Position numbers and translations under genes: made by a program | Shown here: one piece after another, positions 1-8,011 of the stretch | Position numbering within the stretch: position 1 is the stretch's first letter | How the letters are laid out: every line of letters begins with the position of its first letter | Assembly (NCBI GenBank): GCA_030683705.1 | Contig: JAUXPP010000110.1 | Location: forward strand, 1-64,000 | DNA from: Polaromonas sp. | Lineage (GTDB): Bacteria > Pseudomonadota > Gammaproteobacteria > Burkholderiales > Burkholderiaceae_C | Length of the DNA: 64,000 nt | Reading direction: 5' to 3' | Notes under the pieces: model-generated | Database searches by the model: none | The model's input: the letters and a program-made list of their open reading frames with translations, nothing else | Told to the model about the DNA's origin: nothing

Positions 1-248
1 CGGCCAATGTCGACATCGCGATCGTCGCCTACGGTCCCGGCATCGGCATGCTCAAGCTCGAGTCGCCGGCCGGCTCACGTGTCGCGGATGCCATGAAGGC
101 CAATGTCCGCGTTGTGGCCTGCGAGAACACCCTGCGCGCCCAGAAGCTGGGCCGGGACGACATGTTGCCCGCCATCGCCTACGTGCCGGCCGGCGTGACC
201 GAGATCATGAAAAAGCAGGCGGAAGGCTGGGCCTACCTGCGGCCCTGA
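1..248 (+). CDS. DsrE/DsrF-like sulfur relay family protein, 3' part
   Basis: The reading frame is open from the window edge (first full codon at base 3), so the 5' part of the gene is missing. The visible 81 codons read AYGPGIGML, then a helix-rich stretch, then VVACENTLRA and end in EGWAYLRP. This matches the C-terminal half of small DsrE/DsrF-like alpha/beta proteins (COG1416 type), which are usually about 110-160 residues. The Cys in VVACENT is at the position where this family often has a conserved thiol. Members are soluble or exported proteins linked to sulfur metabolism, but most have no proven reaction. The gene converges with the sensor kinase on the other strand, 40 bp downstream. 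Family assignment is fairly sure; the biochemical role is unknown. Confidence 0.7.
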   Translation, partial: ANVDIAIVAYGPGIGMLKLESPAGSRVADAMKANVRVVACENTLRAQKLGRDDMLPAIAYVPAGVTEIMKKQAEGWAYLRP

Positions 249-288
249 ATCGCTGCATTCCCTGTCCACGCCGGCCCCGGCATGGATT

Positions 289-2994
289 TCACGCTGTGGG
301 GGAGCGGCCCTCGACAGCGGTTCCGAGGGTGAAATAAAACGTCGCGCCCTGCCCTTCGGCCGCCCGGGCCCAGACCCGGCCTGCGTGCCGGTCAACAATG
401 CGCTTGACGGTGGCCAGTCCGATGCCGGTTCCTGCATAGTCGGCCGAGGAGTGCAGGCGCTGGAAGGTGCCGAACAATTTGTCGGCGTAGGCCATGTCGA
501 AGCCGGCGCCGTTGTCCCTGACGAAATAGACGGTTTCGCCATCGTCGCCGGTTTCGCAGCCCACCTCGATGCGTGCCGACGGCTGCAGGGAGGTGAACTT
601 CCAGGCGTTGCCCACCAGGTTGTGCATCACCACCGACAGCAGCAGCGGATCGCCCCGGGCGAGCAGGCTGGGCGGGATGTGGACGTCCACCCGACGCAGG
701 GGCTCACGCTCGCGGCAGCCCTGGATCACTTGCCTGGCCACCTGTGCCAGATCCACAGTTGCGGCGCGCAGCGGGTCCCGGGACAACTTGGCGAGCGACA
801 GCAGGCCTTCGATCAGCTCGCCCATCTGCCGCGTGCCGGCACGAATGCGGCTCAGGTAGTGCCTTCCCTGGTCCCCCACCTTGTCCAGCGTCATCCGCTC
901 CATCAGCTGGCTGAAGCCATCAATGGTGTTGAGCGGGGAGCGCAGGTCATGCGAGACCGAATACGAAAAAGCCTCCAGCTCGCGGTTCACGGACTCCAGT
1001 TGCGAGGTGCGCTGGCGCACCCGCTCCTCCAGTTCGGCGTTCAGGCGCAGGATGCTTTCCTGGGCCTGTTTGCGCTCGGTGATGTCCTGGGCAGAACCGT
1101 GAAGCCGCAGCATCCGGCCCTGGTCGTCGCGCAGCGCTTCGCCGATCACCCTCACCCAGACATGGCGTCCGCTGGCAAGAACCATCTCGAGTTCTTCGTC
1201 AAATGGCGTGCCACTGGCCATGCAGGTCTGGACGGCTGCTTCTATCTTCAGGCGCTGCGGCGGTGGATACACCGCCAGCGATTCCTCCAGTGAGGGCGTG
1301 GTCCCGGGTGCTACCCCATGAATTTTGCAGACTTCGTCGGACCAGACGATGTGGCTGGACGGCAGCTCCAGCATCCATCCGCCTATGCGCGCAGTGCGCC
1401 CCGCGATCCTGAGCAGGGCCTCGTTCTGGCGCAGCTTGTCCTCGATGGCCCGGCGCTCGGTAATGTCTTCAGTCACCGAAATGATGTGGGTCGCCTGACC
1501 CGTCGCGGATCGCACCATGGAGACTGTGGAACGGACCCATACCGACGACCCATCCTTTTTCAGGTAACGCTTTTCGTCCGAAAAATGCTCCAGTTCGCCT
1601 GCCAGCATCCGGTCCCGGAGGGCGGTGTAGCGAACGCGGTCGTCGGGGTGGGTCAACTCGCGCGTGTCCATGGTCCGCAACTCCGCCTCGGTGTACCCCA
1701 CCGTGGCGTAGTAGGCCGGATTGGCCATCAGAAAACGGCCTTCCGGCGTGTTCATCACGATGCCTGTGGCAGCAGTGCCGAAAATCAGCTGGACCAGTTC
1801 CTGGCTGTCCTTGAGTTCTTGCTGCACCTGCGTGCGCCGCGTGACCTCGGCCTGCAGCTGATGGGTGCGATCGCGGACACTGCGCCGCATTTGCAGGTTC
1901 CAGAGAAGCACCAGGGTCAGCAGGGCGCCCACGCCCAGGCCGGCGCCGGCCAGCCAGCGCAACAGCCCGGGATGAAGTCCCGTCCGCGGCTCGAACATCA
2001 GGCCAGCCAGCGAGTAATCCGCCCTGACCACGCCCAGGCTGGCCATGGCCCGGGCAATCGACTCGAGCCGCGCCGGGTTCAGATGCCCGATCTGCACAAG
2101 ATCAGGCAACACGAACGGCCGCATCTGCGCAGCCTCGCCCAGCAACTGCTCGCGGGTCAGGCCCCGCTGCGCGACCCCCGCCATGCCGGCAATCAGCTCG
2201 GCGATCTCCTGCTCATTGTCGAAGGCATAGTCCCAGCCCTTGCGCGTGGCGCGCAGGAAGGCGGCGGTACGTTCGGGTGACACCTCCGCCTGCTTCTCGG
2301 TGGTGAAAAGAATGTCGCCGTAAAAATCGATGCCGTAGTCCAGCCCGCGCATGGTGGCGGGCGTCACGCCGCGGGCGCGAAGCATGGCCGGCTCCACGGT
2401 GGCATAAGCCGATACCGCATCCACCCTGCCCTCGATCAGGTCCTCCAGCTTCCAGGACTGCGGAACAATGTTGACGCGGGCCGGATCAATTCCCTCCCGC
2501 CTGAGCATGGCGCGCAACTGGATGCCTCCCTGCTCGTCCGACAGCATGACGCGCGCGCCAACCAGGTCGCTCGGGGCGCGTATGCGGCGGTCCTCACGGC
2601 TCATGATGACGTAGGGCGTGTGCTGAAAAATCGCCGCCAGCGCCACCAGGGGCTGCCCATTGATCCGGTTGATCAGGATGTCCGAGTCGCCAATGCCATA
2701 GTCCGCGGCGCCCTGGAGCACCGTGGCAACGACCGGCCGGTCTGCCCCGCCCTCGCGAATCGTGACGTCGAGCCCCTCGTCCCGGTAAAACCCTTTGGCC
2801 TGCGCAGCGTAATAACCGGCAAACTGGAACTGGTGCAGCCATTTGAGCTGCAGGGTCACCGCCTGGGTGGCCTCGACTGCCGCCGCAGCAGGCGACAGGA
2901 TCGTGCCCACCAAGCACAGGGCAAGCAGGCCATGCACAGCCGCCCGCAGCACCGGACTCAGCGGAGGCCTGGGCAAGCAGCTTGAGCGGGGCAT
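289..2994 (-). CDS. Membrane sensor histidine kinase with NMT1/THI5-like periplasmic ligand-binding domain and two PAS domains
   Basis: 901 residues. A signal peptide or anchor covers about 1-39. An NMT1/THI5 (SsuA-like) substrate-binding domain covers about 45-320, with the family motifs LKWLHQFQFAGYY and GDSDILI. One membrane helix follows at about 344-368. Then come a PAS domain with PAC (about 395-510, ending EDITERR), a second PAS (about 520-645, ending AQDITERKQ), a coiled segment, the phospho-acceptor H-box SVSHDLRSPL (His near 682) and a HATPase with N-box NLVGNAWKFT, DNGAGFD and GTGIGLA. The N-terminal domain probably binds a thiamine-precursor-like or other small ligand in the periplasm. 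No response regulator gene is adjacent, so its partner is unknown. Kinase assignment is certain; the ligand is inferred only from fold. Confidence 0.9.
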   Translation of the reverse strand: MPRSSCLPRPPLSPVLRAAVHGLLALCLVGTILSPAAAAVEATQAVTLQLKWLHQFQFAGYYAAQAKGFYRDEGLDVTIREGGADRPVVATVLQGAADYGIGDSDILINRINGQPLVALAAIFQHTPYVIMSREDRRIRAPSDLVGARVMLSDEQGGIQLRAMLRREGIDPARVNIVPQSWKLEDLIEGRVDAVSAYATVEPAMLRARGVTPATMRGLDYGIDFYGDILFTTEKQAEVSPERTAAFLRATRKGWDYAFDNEQEIAELIAGMAGVAQRGLTREQLLGEAAQMRPFVLPDLVQIGHLNPARLESIARAMASLGVVRADYSLAGLMFEPRTGLHPGLLRWLAGAGLGVGALLTLVLLWNLQMRRSVRDRTHQLQAEVTRRTQVQQELKDSQELVQLIFGTAATGIVMNTPEGRFLMANPAYYATVGYTEAELRTMDTRELTHPDDRVRYTALRDRMLAGELEHFSDEKRYLKKDGSSVWVRSTVSMVRSATGQATHIISVTEDITERRAIEDKLRQNEALLRIAGRTARIGGWMLELPSSHIVWSDEVCKIHGVAPGTTPSLEESLAVYPPPQRLKIEAAVQTCMASGTPFDEELEMVLASGRHVWVRVIGEALRDDQGRMLRLHGSAQDITERKQAQESILRLNAELEERVRQRTSQLESVNRELEAFSYSVSHDLRSPLNTIDGFSQLMERMTLDKVGDQGRHYLSRIRAGTRQMGELIEGLLSLAKLSRDPLRAATVDLAQVARQVIQGCREREPLRRVDVHIPPSLLARGDPLLLSVVMHNLVGNAWKFTSLQPSARIEVGCETGDDGETVYFVRDNGAGFDMAYADKLFGTFQRLHSSADYAGTGIGLATVKRIVDRHAGRVWARAAEGQGATFYFTLGTAVEGRSPTA

Positions 2995-3063
2995 CGTGGT
3001 TTCAGTCTAGCACGCGCCGGCCTCCCCAAAAGGGGGAAATAATACTTTGGTGTAAGCTCTTTT

Positions 3064-3120
3064 CGCTCTGCTTTTGATAGCTGCTCACGCCCGTGCGACG
3101 TGGGCTGCAAGCCAAAAACA
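3064..3120 (+). repeat. ~60 bp dispersed repeat, copy 1
   Basis: This copy has the core TTTTGATAGCTGCTCACGC followed by a GGGCTGCAAGCC block and AAA. It lies in the 300 bp between the sensor kinase start and tRNA-Gly. Nothing else coding is seen in that interval. A short hairpin (CCCC-AAAA-GGGG, near 3027-3038) precedes it. Confidence 0.8.
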
Positions 3121-3294
3121 TCACGAACTGGTGTCCGGCCTGGGGGCAAGGACAGTCGCCACAAGACTGGCCGGGGGCGGGCGCCGAAAAACATCCAGAA
3201 AATCATGCCGGCCGGCCGGCAAGCGGGTGTGTTGGCGGCTGCGTGCCCAGCGCATGCAGACCATCCGGCCGGTGGTTCTACAATCACGGTGCAC

Positions 3295-3368
3295 GCGGGT
3301 GTAGTTCAATGGCAGAACGGCAGCTTCCCAAGCTTCATACGAGGGTTCGATTCCCTTCACCCGCTCCA
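3295..3368 (+). tRNA. tRNA-Gly (anticodon CCC)
   Basis: 74 nt with an encoded CCA. The acceptor arm GCGGGTG pairs with CACCCGC, the D-arm is GTTC/GAAC, the anticodon loop is TTCCCAA (anticodon CCC, reads GGG) and the T-arm is GAGGG TTCGATT CCCTT. The overall match to proteobacterial tRNA-Gly(CCC) is close. The anticodon stem GCAGC/GCTTC contains one C-U mismatch (positions 28:42), which is unusual. The gene stands alone and is followed about 85 bp downstream by a strong hairpin with a T-tract. Confidence 0.95.
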
Positions 3369-3453
3369 GACATCTTTACCTGTTTCCAGCCTGACCAGAA
3401 AGCCGGAGCCGGTTTGCGGCGAACCGAGGGCCCTGCCCTCGCCGCCGAAGAAC

Positions 3454-3481
3454 AAAAAAAGGACCCGAAGGTCCTTTTTTT
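3454..3481. terminator. Bidirectional Rho-independent terminator between tRNA-Gly and the pilin gene
   Basis: A stem of A-rich plus GGACC pairs with GGTCC plus T-rich bases around a CGAA loop, so the stem is flanked by A7 on one side and T8 on the other. Read left to right it ends the tRNA transcript. Read right to left it sits 16 bp after the stop of the last pilus-locus gene. Confidence 0.9.
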
Positions 3482-3496
3482 GTGCATGGCGCAAGC

Positions 3497-4156
3497 TCAC
3501 ATCGTCCGGCACACCGTGTAGATGTTGGTGTCGATATAACCCGTGGCCGCAGCCACTGCAGCGCCCGGCGCCGTGTTGGCACCCACCACACCCAGGGTCG
3601 CGCGGAAATTTCCGCGGTCGGTGATGCCGTCATCGAGGTTGGTGTCCAGTTCACGGGCAGCTTTGCCGGGGACCTGCGATGCGCAAACAGTATTGCCGGT
3701 CATACCCGTCACGCCGGGGCCGACGCTGATCAGGCCGTTGTAGGCGCTGCGGGGCAATGCCGCGACAGCAGCGTCAGCGGCATTGCCGGTGATGAAACCT
3801 GCAGCCTTCAGGTGCTGGAAAAAAGCGACTGTTTCACCACCAGCGGCAAACGTGTTGGCTTGCGTGATGGTGAGAATGCCGTCGTTGTTGCCGGCTGCCG
3901 TGATATTGGCCCATGTGCCGCCGCGGGCCTGGAGCTGCGCAAGCGTGCCGTCATCGCCCGGCGTTCTTTTGAAGCGGTCGGTGTAGCTGATCATGCCCGC
4001 AGCAATGGCGTCCATGTCCTTGCCCAGGTTTTTCGCCCGGCTGCTTTCAATCAACTCCTGGCCTTTGAGCACGCCGGCCAGCAACAGGCCAACAATCACC
4101 AACACGATCGCGATTTCCACCAGGGTGAAACCAGCTTGTTTCTTGAATGCTTTCAT
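3497..4156 (-). CDS. Type IV prepilin-like protein (major pilin candidate)
   Basis: 219 residues. A short basic leader MKAFKKQAG precedes FTLVEIAIVLVIVGLLLAG, the prepilin peptidase site (G/F) with the conserved Glu at mature position 5 and the hydrophobic N-helix. The rest is a Gly/Ala/Thr-rich globular part with Cys pairs (TVCASQ and TVCRTM), the last able to form a C-terminal disulfide. The start is supported by a GGAG 6 bp upstream. It is the last gene of the pilus locus and is separated from the kinase gene by 74 bp of AT-rich DNA, so it may have its own promoter. It ends at a strong terminator. Position and size suggest the main structural subunit; minor-pilin status cannot be excluded. 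Confidence 0.85.
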   Translation of the reverse strand: MKAFKKQAGFTLVEIAIVLVIVGLLLAGVLKGQELIESSRAKNLGKDMDAIAAGMISYTDRFKRTPGDDGTLAQLQARGGTWANITAAGNNDGILTITQANTFAAGGETVAFFQHLKAAGFITGNAADAAVAALPRSAYNGLISVGPGVTGMTGNTVCASQVPGKAARELDTNLDDGITDRGNFRATLGVVGANTAPGAAVAAATGYIDTNIYTVCRTM

Positions 4157-4230
4157 TCATGACTCCAAAAATTAGACGGCGCGGACTGCACCGGTAAGAA
4201 AATGTATCTTTTGTTTTAAGAACACGGGAG

Positions 4231-5391
4231 TCAGGATTTTTTACAGGGGATGGACAGCACCACCCGGATGCCCTGGCCGAGCGGTTCGGCAAAAAGCTCC
4301 CCGCCGGCGGCCTGCGCCTGTTTCCGCGCCTGGTACATGCCCAGGCCCTTGTTGACCGGCCCCGAACTGGACCAGGGTTCAAACAGCTTTTCCAGGGGAA
4401 TTTCCAGCGGCAAGTGCCGCGTTTCCATGCCAACCAGGGTGTTGTGGGCGTCTTGCTGGATCACGATGCGGCACCTGGCTGGCAGCAAACGTTCACGCGA
4501 CAGGCTGGACACATTGCCCAGGACGTTGTCCAGAACAGCGGCCAGCGCATGACTGTCCCAAGTCACCCGCGCTGCACCCTCGAGTTCTACATCCACCTGA
4601 TGCAGTTCGGCAGCCTGCAGGATGTGTTCCGCCAGATCCAGCGACTCCAGGTCCGGCGCTTCGTGCGTTTCCAGGGGGGCAGAGGCAGACGCCTGCCAGG
4701 CCGGGTTCAGCAAGGCCTGGCTCATGCGCTCGGCCCGGTGGGTCGCATGGGCGGCATTTTTTTTCAGCCGTCTTGCGCGCGCCAGCAGTTCGGCATCGTT
4801 TTCTGCAGATCCAAAATCCTCAGCCACCAGTTGCACCCATTGCGCCAGATTGCGCATGTCGTGCTGCAAAAACACGCCCACCCGGGCACGCTGGCTGGAC
4901 GCAGCCACTAGCGCAAGTTGCCGCGCCGCCAGGGCGCCCTGGATCATCGCAAAAAGCACTTCCGCGGCTTGCACCGCGAACAGGTGGCGTTCGCCGCGCA
5001 GCCCCTTGAGGCCAATGCGAAATTCCAGCGAGATGTCGTCGTAGTCAAAACGCTGGTGCAGGACCCGGTCACTGGCCCTTTCCCCGTCCAGGGCAAGCAG
5101 GGGGCCTCCTTCATGCAGGTTGACGGGAATCTTCGCCCCCAGCCGCGTGAACACGGGTGAGCCGTACCAGTTGCCGCGCCAGTCCAGGCTGCGCAAGCCC
5201 AGGTTGGCCAGGGTTTGCTGGTGCAGAACCAGTGTCCCGAGCAAGTCGTCGTTCAGGGCTTCACGCAAGGCCAGCAACTGGTCCATGCGTCGGCGGTGCA
5301 GGCGACCCAGGTGCCGCAACCAGAACATGGTCAGGCCGACACTCGAGCCGGCCACCACCAGGGCCACGGCGGCGTCGTACAGGTCGATCAA
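4231..5391 (-). CDS. PrsK-like sensor histidine kinase of the pilus locus
   Basis: 386 residues. One N-terminal membrane helix lies at about 5-25, followed by a basic stretch (RRRMDQLL), a GAF-like or featureless region, and a divergent H-box FLQHDMRNLAQW (His near 179). The C-terminal ATPase domain has N-box LDNVLGNVSS and a reduced G-box KGLGMYQARKQAQ. The HDMRN type of H-box resembles the PrsK kinases of exosortase/PEP-CTERM systems rather than common HisKA. The start is TTG, overlapping the stop of the response regulator (TTGA), so the pair is translationally coupled. It most likely phosphorylates that regulator to control pilin or locus expression; the signal is unknown. Confidence 0.75.
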   Translation of the reverse strand: MIDLYDAAVALVVAGSSVGLTMFWLRHLGRLHRRRMDQLLALREALNDDLLGTLVLHQQTLANLGLRSLDWRGNWYGSPVFTRLGAKIPVNLHEGGPLLALDGERASDRVLHQRFDYDDISLEFRIGLKGLRGERHLFAVQAAEVLFAMIQGALAARQLALVAASSQRARVGVFLQHDMRNLAQWVQLVAEDFGSAENDAELLARARRLKKNAAHATHRAERMSQALLNPAWQASASAPLETHEAPDLESLDLAEHILQAAELHQVDVELEGAARVTWDSHALAAVLDNVLGNVSSLSRERLLPARCRIVIQQDAHNTLVGMETRHLPLEIPLEKLFEPWSSSGPVNKGLGMYQARKQAQAAGGELFAEPLGQGIRVVLSIPCKKS

Positions 5392-5999
5392 GGCGAAGCT
5401 CTTTCAATGCCGAACTTCTTCATGAAGTAATACAGGTGTTCCCGGGTCAAGCCCAGCTTGCGTGCCGCCTGCGCCACATTGAACTGGCTTTCCGCCAGCA
5501 CCGAGCGCACCAGCCGCTCCTGCGCCGCCTCGCCGAATTCCCTCACGCCTTCGCTGATGGGTGCGGTCAGCGTCATGCGCGCCTGTCCGTCGGTGCTGAG
5601 CTGCTTCTCCGCCTGCAGAAACAATACCGCGCGCGCCAGGGCCTCGCGCACGCGCTGGCGGCTGGCGGGTTTGTTCAGGAAGTCAAACGCCCCCATGCCG
5701 ATGGCTGTCAGCGCCACCGATGGCTCGTCCTGGCCCGTCAGCACAAGTACCTTCAGTGCGGGGCGCTCGAGGATCAGCAGGCGCAGCAATTCCAGGCCTG
5801 CAGTGGGTTCGTTGGGATGGGGTGGAAGCCCGAGGTCGACGATGGCCAGTTCCAGCAGCGATGGGGCCTGCCGGGCGACTGCCAACGCTTCCACAGGCGA
5901 AGCGGCCACCAGCACGTCGAAACCCATGTCCTCGAGCGAACCGAACCACCAATCGCGTAGCGAATCGTCATCCTCTACAAGAAGTATCTTGTGCCTCAT
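5388..5999 (-). CDS. Two-component response regulator, receiver plus Fis-type HTH, no AAA+ domain
   Basis: 203 residues from the ATG preceded by GAAGG. The receiver domain (about 1-125) has the acidic pocket LVEDDD, the phospho-acceptor Asp in AIVDLGLPP (near 54), Thr in VLTGQDE and Lys in FLNKPAS. After a linker comes a C-terminal Fis-type helix-turn-helix: FNVAQAARKLGLTREHLYYFMKK with final KFGIE. That HTH is the DNA-binding end of NtrC-family regulators, but the central sigma-54 AAA+ ATPase is absent, so the protein resembles ActR/RegA- or PrrA-like regulators in plan. It is coupled to the kinase downstream. The target is not shown; the flanking pilin genes are the natural candidates. Confidence 0.85.
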   Translation of the reverse strand: MRHKILLVEDDDSLRDWWFGSLEDMGFDVLVAASPVEALAVARQAPSLLELAIVDLGLPPHPNEPTAGLELLRLLILERPALKVLVLTGQDEPSVALTAIGMGAFDFLNKPASRQRVREALARAVLFLQAEKQLSTDGQARMTLTAPISEGVREFGEAAQERLVRSVLAESQFNVAQAARKLGLTREHLYYFMKKFGIERASP

Positions 6000-6071
6000 C
6001 GCCGGACCTTCATACGGCACTCAACCAGCGCCAAGTTCGCTGGCGTACCACTTCAATGAATTCGGCTTGCG

Positions 6072-6803
6072 TCACGGCAAAGGCTTACCGGCTTGTCCCA
6101 AACGGCTAACCAACGTGCTCGTCGGGAGCCAGATCAAAACGTCATCGAACTCCCCGCCCGCCACCGTGGTCGCGGTATTCACGGGGCGTTGAATAAAGGA
6201 GACACTGGCCGCGTTGTTTGCAATTTCATCCACATTGGTATTGGCGGCGGACTGGGTCGGGATTGTGACGCCACCGTCAGTGGTTCCAAAGCTGAGTTTT
6301 CCGCTGGAAAACAGGACAGCCGGCACTTGCGTCGCCAGATTGGTCAAGGTGCCTGCCGCATTCCGCGTCTGCACAGTTTTTGTGCCGTTGGTGGCCGTGG
6401 TCAATCCGGTAGTCGCAAAGGCTGGCGTCACGCTGTAGCGAATGATTTTGGCCCAGCTGTCCAGCTTGGTGATGCCAAGCGTTTCCCATGGAATAAGCCC
6501 TGTACAAAGAACCTCCGTTGCACACGCCGCCATCTCTGTCCCGTTGATGGCCGACGTGGCTGGCCGCGGCAAACGCCCGTTGACGATCGCAAAACCGATC
6601 AAGGCCTCCTTGACTTCTTCGAGCACTTTCTGGGTTTCACTCACCCGCTTGTTTTCAAGCTGGGGGCCAATGGCGGAGACGATGCCTCCCAGCGCCAGAC
6701 CGACGATCACCAGAACCAGCGCAATTTCTATCAGACTGAAACCGCGTTGCCGCGCGCTGCGGGTGGCGGCACAAGCCCTGTCCCTGAAAAAATGATGTTT
6801 CAT
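6072..6803 (-). CDS. Type IV prepilin-like protein (minor pilin candidate)
   Basis: 243 residues. A long basic leader of about 20 residues ends in RQRG, followed by FSLIEIALVLVIVGLALGG: the prepilin peptidase site, Glu5 and N-terminal helix. The body has a Cys pair (AACATEVLC) and a Thr/Ala-rich beta region ending ...FDDVLIWLPTSTL, a motif often seen in MshO/MshD-like and GspH/FimT-like minor pilins. The start is preceded by AAAGGA. It lies directly after the MshK-like gene and 72 bp before the response regulator; that gap carries a short hairpin (CCAGCG/CGCTGG). The longer leader and different Cys layout separate it from the second prepilin of the locus. Confidence 0.8.
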   Translation of the reverse strand: MKHHFFRDRACAATRSARQRGFSLIEIALVLVIVGLALGGIVSAIGPQLENKRVSETQKVLEEVKEALIGFAIVNGRLPRPATSAINGTEMAACATEVLCTGLIPWETLGITKLDSWAKIIRYSVTPAFATTGLTTATNGTKTVQTRNAAGTLTNLATQVPAVLFSSGKLSFGTTDGGVTIPTQSAANTNVDEIANNAASVSFIQRPVNTATTVAGGEFDDVLIWLPTSTLVSRLGQAGKPLP

Positions 6804-6806
6804 CTT

Positions 6807-7370
6807 CTAGTCCTTTCGCGGAGACCCGCCTGTACCGATTTTTGGCGGAATGATACGGATCGCGCCGGGCGGCAAAAGATCGACCGACTGCCCGGACGGT
6901 ACATCCACCACCTGGCCCGGCCTGGCCTTGATCCGCATGTCGCGGCCTTCAGGCTGCAACACGCCGCTTCGTCCCGCCAGCGTGCGCAAGGGCGTGGCAA
7001 CGGCCCGGCCATACAGCGGCTGCTCGTTCACCCACACCGTGCTGCGGTTGTCCGAACGGACAACCACACCACTGACGACGAGGGCGTCCGGCAAGCCCGT
7101 CGCAACTTCACTGGACGGATCCCCCGGAATCACCTGTGCGCTGCCGTCCACACTGCCGGCAGCGCCGCGGATCGACTCCAGATGCCGGCGCTGTGCAGGT
7201 GAAAGAATTAGCGTTCCAAGCTGGCGTGCTGCGGAAGCGCCCCCAGCCCCGGTGAGAAGAGGTCCTGCGGTTTGCGCCACGGCCACACCGGCCGACGCCA
7301 TCGTCAGGCCAATGACCGCCACCCACCGAGCGGCGCATGCAAACCAGGGAGTCACCAGGGGACGTTTCAT
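6807..7370 (-). CDS. MshK-like periplasmic pilus assembly protein (tentative)
   Basis: 187 residues from ATG with GAGG 7 bp upstream. A GTG four codons earlier overlaps the previous stop and is the alternative start. A signal sequence (about 5-33, ending VAVAQ) is followed by a segment with short beta-strand motifs: VVRSDNRSTVWVNEQPLYGR, then KARPGQVVDVPSGQSVDLLPP. The words 'VWVNEQPL' and a following RPGQ/V-rich strand recall MshK and GspC/PilP-like inner-membrane or periplasmic proteins, which match gene order here. Sequence signal is weak and position carries most of the call. Confidence 0.5.
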   Translation of the reverse strand: MKRPLVTPWFACAARWVAVIGLTMASAGVAVAQTAGPLLTGAGGASAARQLGTLILSPAQRRHLESIRGAAGSVDGSAQVIPGDPSSEVATGLPDALVVSGVVVRSDNRSTVWVNEQPLYGRAVATPLRTLAGRSGVLQPEGRDMRIKARPGQVVDVPSGQSVDLLPPGAIRIIPPKIGTGGSPRKD

Positions 7371-7378
7371 CAACTGCC

Positions 7379-8011
7379 TCACGGGGGTTTAGTCGCCGGG
7401 CCGTCTGCCACCACATACAACCAGGACAACTCGCACCGCACATCCACGGCCGGACCCGAACTGCCAGACAGGACCACCGGCTTGGCCTCATACACGCAAT
7501 TGTCCGTCGTGAAATGCCCTGCGGAGCTGCCATTGAGCAGCGCCAGCAGGACCAGCCATTCTTCCTCGTGAACGCCGGAGGCGCTCAGCTTCATGGGGAC
7601 GCGGACCAGGTGGGCCACCGCCTCTCCGGTCTTGTCATCGTTGAGCGGCTTGAGCTTCTGCTGGGCACCGAGTTCCCACAGAAGCGGCGTTTTCCCCAAG
7701 TGACGGGCAGCGACGCCCAGCGCTTCCAGCATCACCAGACGGTCAGGCGCATGGGCGAAACGCGACTGCTTGAGCTTGCCGAACATCTGCAGGTTTTCCT
7801 CCAGCCTGGCACGATCCGACTGCGTGTTTTCGAGTGACAGGTTTGCCGCATTCAGCGCCGCTTGCGCCTTGCCCTGCTCCACGGCAACCCGCTGTGCCAG
7901 CCAGTTGGCCCCGCCGGCGATGGCGGCGGCCACAACACACATCAGCGCACTCCACAAAAGCGGCCTGGCCGCCATCTGCCAGATGCTGCGCGCTGGCTGA
8001 ATGGCACTCAT
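7379..8011 (-). CDS. MshJ/PilO-like pilus assembly protein
   Basis: 210 residues from the ATG that overlaps the previous stop (ATGA), with AAGG upstream. One N-terminal membrane helix (about 20-42) is followed by a coiled-coil region (AQAALNAANLSLENTQSDRA and on to about 95), then an alpha/beta domain with LLWELGAQQKLKPL and HEEEWLVLLALLNG. A bitopic topology with coiled coil and small ferredoxin-like domain is the PilO/GspM/MshJ plan. These proteins form the inner-membrane alignment ring with PilN/MshI-like partners. Translational coupling to the gene upstream supports this. Confidence 0.65.
   Translation of the reverse strand: MSAIQPARSIWQMAARPLLWSALMCVVAAAIAGGANWLAQRVAVEQGKAQAALNAANLSLENTQSDRARLEENLQMFGKLKQSRFAHAPDRLVMLEALGVAARHLGKTPLLWELGAQQKLKPLNDDKTGEAVAHLVRVPMKLSASGVHEEEWLVLLALLNGSSAGHFTTDNCVYEAKPVVLSGSSGPAVDVRCELSWLYVVADGPATKPP

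Noticed and set aside
75..2985. Several long plus-strand open frames opposite the sensor kinase
   Set aside because: They are shadows of the G+C-rich kinase gene; compositions are Arg/Gln/His-rich with no fold pattern.
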